DNA of 9,964 bases from NCBI GenBank assembly GCA_031369365.1, contig JANMOP010000026.1:1-9964 (forward strand), given 5' to 3'. Each line of letters opens with the position of its first letter. Within the stretch, counting starts at the first letter, position 1. Positions 5,736 through 9,964 of this stretch are shown piece after piece. The translations under genes and the position numbers were made by a program. The notes under the pieces are model-generated. The model ran no database searches, had not been told where the DNA came from, and was given only the letters and a program-made list of their open reading frames with translations. This DNA comes from Methylotenera_A sp031369365. Lineage in GTDB: Bacteria; Pseudomonadota; Gammaproteobacteria; Burkholderiales; Methylophilaceae.

Positions 5736-7133
5736 TTAAAGCGCTTCCGCTGCAAAATCTGCCAAGCGTGAACGTTCGCCGCGCACTAGAGTGACGTGAC
5801 CATTGTGCGCCCAGCCTTTAAATCTATCCACCACGTAGGTTAAACCAGAGCTGCCTTCTGTGAGATACGGGGTATCGATTTGAGCAATATTACCCAAACA
5901 AACTACCTTTGTGCCAGGCCCAGCGCGGGTAATGAGCGTTTTCATTTGTTTTGGGGTGAGATTTTGCGCTTCATCGATAATTAAAAATTTGTGCAAAAAA
6001 GTACGGCCGCGCATAAAATTGAGCGATTTCACTTTAATGCGCGAGCGAATTAAATCTTGCGTAGCGGCGCGTCCCCACTCGCCTGCATCTTCATCCGTTT
6101 TATTCAGCACATCCAAATTATCTTCTAGCGCACCCATCCAAGGTGCCATTTTTTCTTCTTCGGTACCTGGTAAAAAGCCAATATCCTCGCCCACAGGCAC
6201 GGTAACACGCGTCATAATAATTTCAGAATAGATTTTTTTATCTAAAGTCTGCGTGAGCGCGGCGGCCAGCGTAAGTAGCGTTTTGCCAGTACCTGCTTGA
6301 CCAAGTAGCGTCACAAAATCAATATCAGGATCCATCAGCAAATTAAGCGCATAATTTTGTTCGCGATTACGTGCCATAATGCCCCATATATTATGTTTGG
6401 GGTTAGTGTGATCTTGTACCACTTCTAATACAGCAGTGTTGTCAGCGATGCTTTTTACAATCGCATGAAACGGTTTATCAAACTCGTAAAATACAAATTC
6501 ATTCAGCAAAAATGTTTTTACCAGCGGCCCTGAAATGCGGTAAAACATACGCCCAGCCTCTTGCCACGATTCCATCGCCTTGCTGTGCTTATCCCAAAAG
6601 TCCTGCGGCAGCTCTTTCATGCCACTATAGAGTAAATCGGTGTCTTCTAGCACTTTGTCATTAAAGTAATCCTCCGCTGGCACGCCCATTGCGCGTGCTT
6701 TAATGCGAATATTAATATCTTTACTGACTAAAATAACTTGGCGATTTGGCTGCTGTTTTTGCAAACCAAGCACTACACTAATAATTTGATTATCTGCTTT
6801 GCTGCCAGCTAAACCTGGCAGCTCGATATTAACTTGTGAAGTTTGTAAAAATAAGCGGCCAGGCAAGTGCTTGTTGCCGTTAATCGCCAGCGGGCAACCC
6901 AACTCTAAATCGGTGAGCTCTTTGCCTACAATTTCTTCTAAATAACGGCTGGCTTGGCGCGCGTTACGGGCGACTTCTGTCAGGCCTTTTTTGTTGTTAT
7001 CAAGCTCTTCCAGCGTTACCATTGGCAGGTAAATATCGTGTTCTTCAAAGCGGAATAAACTAGATGGGTCGTGCATCAAGACGTTGGTATCAAGTACGAA
7101 TAATTTAGTATTTGCTACATTTTTTTTAGCCAT
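5736..7133 (-). CDS. PhoH-family ATPase with N-terminal PIN domain (PhoH2/YlaK type)
   Basis: A 465-residue cytoplasmic protein joining a PIN nuclease-like domain to a PhoH ATPase. Relatives have been reported to act as RNA helicase/ribonuclease; the physiological role is unsettled. The PIN domain (about 8-145) shows the acidic positions Asp15 (FVLDTNVLMHDP), Glu42/Glu43 (TLEELDN), Asp114 (KADNQII) and Asp139 (VSKDINI). The PhoH domain (about 250-465) has Walker A GQAGTGKT (278-285) and Walker B FLIIDEAQN (Asp387, Glu388), then GNIAQIDTPYL and the terminal RGERSRLADFAAEAL. The start at 7133 is preferred because GGA lies six bases upstream. An ATG 12 bases earlier (7145) would add MGLF but has no ribosome binding site. 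It follows bcp by about 31 bases and precedes lplT by 22, so an operon is likely. The symbol is left blank because PhoH names cover several paralogues. Confidence 0.92.
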   Translation of the reverse strand: MAKKNVANTKLFVLDTNVLMHDPSSLFRFEEHDIYLPMVTLEELDNNKKGLTEVARNARQASRYLEEIVGKELTDLELGCPLAINGNKHLPGRLFLQTSQVNIELPGLAGSKADNQIISVVLGLQKQQPNRQVILVSKDINIRIKARAMGVPAEDYFNDKVLEDTDLLYSGMKELPQDFWDKHSKAMESWQEAGRMFYRISGPLVKTFLLNEFVFYEFDKPFHAIVKSIADNTAVLEVVQDHTNPKHNIWGIMARNREQNYALNLLMDPDIDFVTLLGQAGTGKTLLTLAAALTQTLDKKIYSEIIMTRVTVPVGEDIGFLPGTEEEKMAPWMGALEDNLDVLNKTDEDAGEWGRAATQDLIRSRIKVKSLNFMRGRTFLHKFLIIDEAQNLTPKQMKTLITRAGPGTKVVCLGNIAQIDTPYLTEGSSGLTYVVDRFKGWAHNGHVTLVRGERSRLADFAAEAL

Positions 7134-7150
7134 AAATAATCCCATAAAAA

Positions 7151-7176
7151 ACTAAAGTGTCTGACTAAAGTGCCTG
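7151..7176. repeat. 13-bp tandem repeat across the bcp stop codon
   Basis: ACTAAAGTGTCTG (7151-7163) is followed directly by ACTAAAGTGCCTG (7164-7176), with one mismatch. The second copy encodes the last codons and the TAG of bcp on the minus strand. The first copy is a spare 3' end in the bcp-phoH gap, and its TAG is out of frame because 13 is not a multiple of three. This looks like replication slippage. Confidence 0.85.
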
Positions 7177-7632
7177 AATAAAATTGAGCACTTCTAACGC
7201 GTGACCATCCACCTTAACGCCACGCCATTCGCGCACCAAAACACCATTTTTGTCGATAATAAACGTGCTACGTTCAACGCCACGCACTTGCTTGCCATAC
7301 ATGTTTTTCATTTTCATCACACCAAAAAGCCCACAAGCAAGCTCGTCAGTATCGGCTAGTAACTCAAATGGAAAGCTAAATTTTGCCTTGAAATTTTCAT
7401 GCGATTTTAAGCTATCGCGTGAGATGCCAAATATTTCGGCATTGACAGTTTGAAAATCGGTATAACTATCGCGAAACTGCATGCCCTGCGTGGTACAACC
7501 AGGCGTATTATCTTTAGGATAAAAATAAAGCACAAGGGTCTTACCCTGATAATTGGATAGCTTGAAAGTAGTGCCGCTGGTGGCAGGTAGTTCAAAATCT
7601 GTTACGGTTTGGTTAAGCATAATAGATGTCAT
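7165..7632 (-). CDS. bcp: Peroxiredoxin of the Bcp/PrxQ family, apparently without the usual resolving cysteine
   Basis: A thiol peroxidase of 155 residues (the usual length) that reduces hydrogen peroxide and organic peroxides in the cytoplasm using thioredoxin. The thioredoxin-like fold shows the N-terminal DFELPATSG, the strand LVLYFYPKDNTPGCTTQ with peroxidatic Cys46, and ISRDSLKSHENFKAKFSFPF. The conserved Arg lies in VERSTFIIDKNG. In the classic form the resolving Cys is five residues after the first; here that position is Met51. The other known site, in the third helix, is Lys82. The only other Cys is Cys100 (ELACGLFGV). The protein may therefore work as a 1-Cys enzyme or use Cys100. 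GGGAG at 7642-7646 (minus strand) lies nine bases before the ATG. It is the first gene of the probable bcp-phoH-lplT operon, behind the promoter at 7717-7745. Confidence 0.93.
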   Translation of the reverse strand: MTSIMLNQTVTDFELPATSGTTFKLSNYQGKTLVLYFYPKDNTPGCTTQGMQFRDSYTDFQTVNAEIFGISRDSLKSHENFKAKFSFPFELLADTDELACGLFGVMKMKNMYGKQVRGVERSTFIIDKNGVLVREWRGVKVDGHALEVLNFIQAL

Positions 7633-7716
7633 ATTTATACACTCCCATTGTTGTAAATATTTAGGTTTTAGGCAAGCTTAAATTAAAGAAGACTTGAAAT
7701 TTAGTCAGGTTTTGAG

Positions 7717-7745
7717 TTTATAAAGGCTAGAATTTTAACTATCAA
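7717..7745 (-). promoter_or_regulatory. Sigma70-type promoter of bcp-phoH-lplT
   Basis: On the minus strand TTGATA (7745-7740, 5 of 6) and TATAAA (7722-7717, 5 of 6) are separated by exactly 17 bases. Transcription would start near 7710 and give a leader of about 78 bases before bcp. This is the best promoter match in the window. A 10-bp inverted repeat (7760-7792) is centred about 66 bases upstream of the predicted start. Confidence 0.6.
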
Positions 7746-7759
7746 GTGTGACAAACCTA

Positions 7760-7792
7760 AATCGTTTTAGTTGAACTCATGTTAAAACGATT
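7760..7792. repeat. Perfect 10-bp inverted repeat upstream of the bcp promoter
   Basis: AATCGTTTTA (7760-7769) and TAAAACGATT (7783-7792) are separated by 13 bases. It could be a protein-binding dyad for the bcp promoter or a stem in the 3' region of the tonB transcript. It lacks a trailing T tract on either strand, so it is not a standard terminator. Confidence 0.7.
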
Positions 7793-7810
7793 GTGCCAAC
7801 GTGAAGGCAC
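7793..7810 (-). terminator. Weak hairpin after tonB, possible terminator
   Basis: Stem GTGCC / GGCAC (7793-7797 and 7806-7810) with an 8-base loop, 13 bases after the tonB stop in the direction of transcription. It is followed on the minus strand by AATCGTTTTAA, which is only moderately T-rich. It abuts the inverted repeat at 7760-7792, giving two adjacent hairpins. Termination of tonB here is a guess from position. Confidence 0.35.
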
Positions 7811-7823
7811 GTAAAATTGTAAA

Positions 7824-8555
7824 TTATTCGAGCTTAAACGAGACAGGCACAGTGAGATTAAAACTGCGATCTCGCAGCACCTCAGGGGGAGCAGGGAAAG
7901 GTGCGGCTTTGCGCGCCATTTCTAAGGCTTGGTTATCTAATGCTTCATGGCCGCTACTTTCTTTTACGCTGGCAGAAAGCACATTGCCATTGTCATCTAA
8001 TTTTAAATCAAGCAGGCAATCGCCCACCCAGCCGCGCATTCGGGCGATTTTTGGGTAGCTTTTATGTTTGGCAATAGCACGGCCTAAAGTGTTGCTATAT
8101 TGGTTTTTTGCCGCGTTAATATCATCCTCACTCGGCTCGATTTTTTTCGGCGGCTCAGGTGGCGGCGGCGGCACGATAATGGTGGGCGGCACATCTACAT
8201 TAGGCGCGGCGGTAATCACGCTTGGCGGGGGCGGTGGCTCGGCCTGCGTTGGTGCTGGCTTGATATTTTGAACGGGTGCTTGCTCTTGCTTAAGCACTTT
8301 TTTTGGCAAAGGTTTAATGGGCTCAGATGAGGGCTGTATTTTTTCTACAGGCTTGGGCGGTTCTGGCATCACAATGGGCTCTGGCGGCTTGGTTTGTACT
8401 AATTCCACAGTGAGCAAATCAGGCGTTTTTTTGATGACATCCAATTTAAAATTTGGCACCGCCACAAAAATCAAAACATGCAACAAAATGGAACAGGTAA
8501 TTGCCCAAGCTATTGTACTTAAGTTTAAGGTGGAATTTTTAATGGCAATATTCAA
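7824..8555 (-). CDS. tonB: TonB energy transducer
   Basis: A 243-residue inner-membrane-anchored periplasmic protein that couples proton motive force, through ExbB/ExbD, to outer-membrane TonB-dependent receptors. In order it has a short cytoplasmic N-terminus and one membrane segment (about 15-34) with the Ser-x3-His motif of TonB (Ser22, His26). A long Pro/Lys/Glu-rich spacer follows (about 57-137, with runs of five prolines). The C-terminal TonB domain (about 150-243) has YPKIARMRGWVGDCLLDLKL, the SSGHEALDNQALEMARKAAPF helix and a final strand FNLTVPVSFKLE. The start is unusual. The frame closes at a TGA at 8562-8564 and offers only TTG at 8555 (or ATT just before it) ahead of the membrane segment, with no Shine-Dalgarno sequence and three tandem 10-bp repeats over the site. 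No exbB or exbD is adjacent. Its substrate cannot be told from the sequence; iron or lanthanide chelates are possibilities only. Confidence 0.9.
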   Translation of the reverse strand: MNIAIKNSTLNLSTIAWAITCSILLHVLIFVAVPNFKLDVIKKTPDLLTVELVQTKPPEPIVMPEPPKPVEKIQPSSEPIKPLPKKVLKQEQAPVQNIKPAPTQAEPPPPPSVITAAPNVDVPPTIIVPPPPPEPPKKIEPSEDDINAAKNQYSNTLGRAIAKHKSYPKIARMRGWVGDCLLDLKLDDNGNVLSASVKESSGHEALDNQALEMARKAAPFPAPPEVLRDRSFNLTVPVSFKLE

Positions 8556-8580
8556 AATGAATCAAAATAAATCAAGATAA
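8551..8580. repeat. Three tandem 10-bp repeats over the tonB start
   Basis: On the plus strand the units are TTCAAAATGA, ATCAAAATAA and ATCAAGATAA. The outer unit at 8571-8580 differs from the middle one by one base, and the unit at 8551-8560 differs from the middle one by two. The TTG start of tonB lies inside the 8551-8560 unit. A period of ten is close to one DNA helical turn. Slippage or a phased operator are both possible. Confidence 0.65.
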
Positions 8581-8621
8581 AAAAGGCTTAATAAAATGGG
8601 GCTAATAAAATTGGCTAAGCC
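8579..8621 (-). terminator. Probable terminator between moeA and tonB
   Basis: On the minus strand GGCTTA (8621-8616), a 25-base loop and TAAGCC (8590-8585) run directly into six Ts (8584-8579). The stem is short and the loop long, so strength is uncertain. It lies between moeA and the tonB start, only 23 bases ahead of the latter, so it would also act as a leader terminator for tonB. The loop contains an imperfect 15-base tandem duplication (8585-8599 and 8600-8614). Confidence 0.5.
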
Positions 8622-8651
8622 GTTGATTGTACTATAGCTTGAGCAGGCTTA
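8585..8651 (-). promoter_or_regulatory. Possible attenuator-like leader of tonB
   Basis: In the minus-strand RNA three segments follow each other: TAAGCC (8651-8646), GGCTTA (8621-8616) and TAAGCC (8590-8585), separated by 24 and 25 bases. The middle one can pair perfectly with either neighbour. Pairing with the first would prevent the terminator formed with the third. Stems are only 6 bp, so this is a hypothesis. Confidence 0.25.
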
Positions 8652-8691
8652 ACAGAGAGTTTTTCACGATTTAAGAATGTGCTTTTACACC

Positions 8692-9964
8692 TTAAATAAT
8701 GCCTTCAAGCAATTGTACCTTCACTATTGCGCCTGGCTCGCAGTTGCCTATTGTATCATCTAGCACAATGAAACAATTAGCCGCACTCATGCTACTTAAC
8801 ACGCCAGAGCCCTGATTCGGCAAGGGTTTAACTTTCCAAGTTCCATTTTCATCAAACAAAATACCACGTTGAAACTCGGTGCGGCCTGTGGCTTTTTTAA
8901 TCGCTTCCGTACATTCAACTGTAAAAAAAGGCATTGCCACACAGGCCGCACCAGATAAGGCTTGCAGGGCAGGCTGTACAAACTGGTAAAACGTCACCAT
9001 GGCAGAAACAGGGTTGCCAGGCAGGCCAAAATAATGTGCTTGTTTGTTTTTATTAAGGCCTATTTTTCCATAAGCGAGTGGACGCCCAGGCTTCATGTTA
9101 ATTTTCCAAAATAACACTTGGCCGTGTTTGGCCAGCAAGTCCTTCATAAAGTCTGCCTCGCCCACCGAAACGCCGCCACTAGTAATCACCACATCATTAT
9201 TATCAGCGGCTTGCAGCAAGCGTATTTCCAATAGTTCAGGGTCATCTGGCACATTGCCTAAATCGCTAATCACTACGCCCAGCCTGCTTAACATGCCAAA
9301 TAGCGTATAGCGATTACTATCATAAATTTGGCCTTCCTCCAGTTTATCCCCCACACTTACCAGCTCATCGCCAGTGCTAAAAAATGCAACTTTTAATGGA
9401 CGAAACACGCTAATTTCGCCAACACCAAGGGATGCCACCAAGCCCAAATCTGCTGGCTTCAATACATGACCTTTGGCTAAAACTGTGTGACCAATTTTTA
9501 AATCCTCACCCGCTAAACGCACGTTCGCGCCTAGTTTTGGTTCATCCAGCAAGGTAATGCGGTCGCTCTTTACCGCGATGCGCTCTTGCATCATCACCGT
9601 ATCTGCACCCGCAGGAATCACGGCGCCCGTCATAATTTTGACGCACTCGCCCGCTTTAACAGCTCCCGCAAAAGCCTTGCCAGCAAAAGCCGTGCCGATG
9701 ATATTCAGCGTTTTTAAATTAGCCGAAAACTTAAATGCAAAGCCATCCATCGCGCTGTTATTGTGGTTTGGCACGTTGCTGGGTGAGATAATATCTGCCG
9801 CCAATACGCGGCCTAAAGCTTGCATGGTTAGCACAGTTTCTGTTTCAACAACTGGTGTTAAAAATTGCTGAATGAATTGCCGCGCTTGGCTCACAGACAT
9901 CGCGTTAGGATCGTAATCATCCATGCAACTTGGGTCTGTGGCTAGTTTAGAGAGTGTAGTTTTA
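8692..9964 (-). CDS. moeA: Molybdopterin molybdenumtransferase MoeA (5' end probably beyond window)
   Basis: A cytoplasmic enzyme of molybdenum cofactor synthesis that inserts molybdate into adenylylated molybdopterin. Numbered from the ATG at 9924 it has 410 residues (E. coli MoeA has 411). It shows NNSAMDGFAF (about 55-64), KIMTGAVIPAGADTVMMQE, FFSTGDELVSVG, IYDSNR, VVITSGGVSVGEADF (the MoCF-binding core), KPGRPLAYGK, GLPGNPVSAMVTF and the C-terminal FIVLD region. The frame stays open upstream to the window edge and reads KTTLSKLATDPSCMDDYDPN across that ATG. No ribosome binding site precedes the ATG, and I recall a PSC..DYDP leader in other betaproteobacterial MoeA proteins. The real start is therefore probably a little beyond 9964. 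If not, the gene runs 8692-9924. tonB follows on the same strand after 136 bases, with a probable terminator between. Confidence 0.92.
   Translation of the reverse strand, partial: KTTLSKLATDPSCMDDYDPNAMSVSQARQFIQQFLTPVVETETVLTMQALGRVLAADIISPSNVPNHNNSAMDGFAFKFSANLKTLNIIGTAFAGKAFAGAVKAGECVKIMTGAVIPAGADTVMMQERIAVKSDRITLLDEPKLGANVRLAGEDLKIGHTVLAKGHVLKPADLGLVASLGVGEISVFRPLKVAFFSTGDELVSVGDKLEEGQIYDSNRYTLFGMLSRLGVVISDLGNVPDDPELLEIRLLQAADNNDVVITSGGVSVGEADFMKDLLAKHGQVLFWKINMKPGRPLAYGKIGLNKNKQAHYFGLPGNPVSAMVTFYQFVQPALQALSGAACVAMPFFTVECTEAIKKATGRTEFQRGILFDENGTWKVKPLPNQGSGVLSSMSAANCFIVLDDTIGNCEPGAIVKVQLLEGII

Noticed and set aside
7134..7145. ATG at 7145 as the phoH start
   Set aside because: It adds only MGLF and has no Shine-Dalgarno sequence; GGA is well placed for the ATG at 7133. 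It cannot be excluded.
8068..8330. Glycine-rich plus-strand open frames
   Set aside because: They are the complement of the proline-codon-rich spacer of tonB; the glycine runs are antisense proline codons.
8556..8580. Fur box upstream of tonB
   Set aside because: The AT-rich decamers lack the dyad symmetry of the GATAAT/ATTATC consensus; they are direct repeats.
8630..8640. TATAGT/TACAAT-like -10 boxes for tonB on the minus strand
   Set aside because: The hexamers at the right distance (CTCTCT, TGTTAA) do not resemble a -35 box, so no promoter was called.
9557..9871. 104-codon plus-strand open frame
   Set aside because: It is opposite the conserved N-terminal half of moeA, with no family signature of its own.
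1..9964. CRISPR array, tRNA, rRNA, insertion sequence or attachment site
   Set aside because: No regularly spaced long repeats, no cloverleaf-like sequence, no transposase or integrase and no flanking inverted repeats were seen by eye.

Overview
The window looks like the chromosome of a moderately AT-rich methylotrophic betaproteobacterium, most likely Methylophilaceae (Methylotenera-like). This is inferred from a PQQ alcohol dehydrogenase of XoxF type followed by an MxaJ/XoxJ-family binding protein and cytochrome c-L-like proteins, and from the character of the other proteins. No database search was possible.

Left part, plus strand (1-4532): the 3' end of a xoxF-like lanthanide-type methanol dehydrogenase gene and its terminator; a leader of about 210 bases; xoxJ (periplasmic binding protein); xoxG (soluble periplasmic c-type cytochrome, the presumed electron acceptor of the dehydrogenase); a second, near-identical cytochrome made as a lipoprotein; and a type II NADH dehydrogenase (ndh). 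The two cytochrome domains align without gaps over 157 residues at roughly 80% identity (counted by eye). Each cytochrome gene is followed by a terminator with practically the same stem, so gene plus terminator appear to have been duplicated as a unit. Together these genes describe methanol oxidation in the periplasm, electron transfer to soluble and membrane-tethered cytochromes, and an NADH entry point into the respiratory chain.

Right part, minus strand (4529-9964, read right to left): moeA (molybdenum insertion, 5' end probably beyond the window), tonB (orphan, no exbBD beside it), then a probable operon bcp-phoH-lplT (peroxiredoxin, PIN-PhoH ATPase, lysophospholipid transporter) behind a good sigma70-type promoter. 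ndh and lplT converge and overlap by exactly the palindrome TTAA, which supplies both stop codons.

No mobile element, CRISPR array, tRNA or rRNA was seen. The gene content is mostly ordinary housekeeping. The most interesting points are the soluble/lipoprotein cytochrome pair with its duplicated terminator, a possible promoter whose -10 box lies in the loop of the first of those terminators, and an unusual tonB leader: three mutually exclusive pairing segments ending in a terminator, then three tandem 10-bp repeats running into a TTG start with no Shine-Dalgarno sequence.
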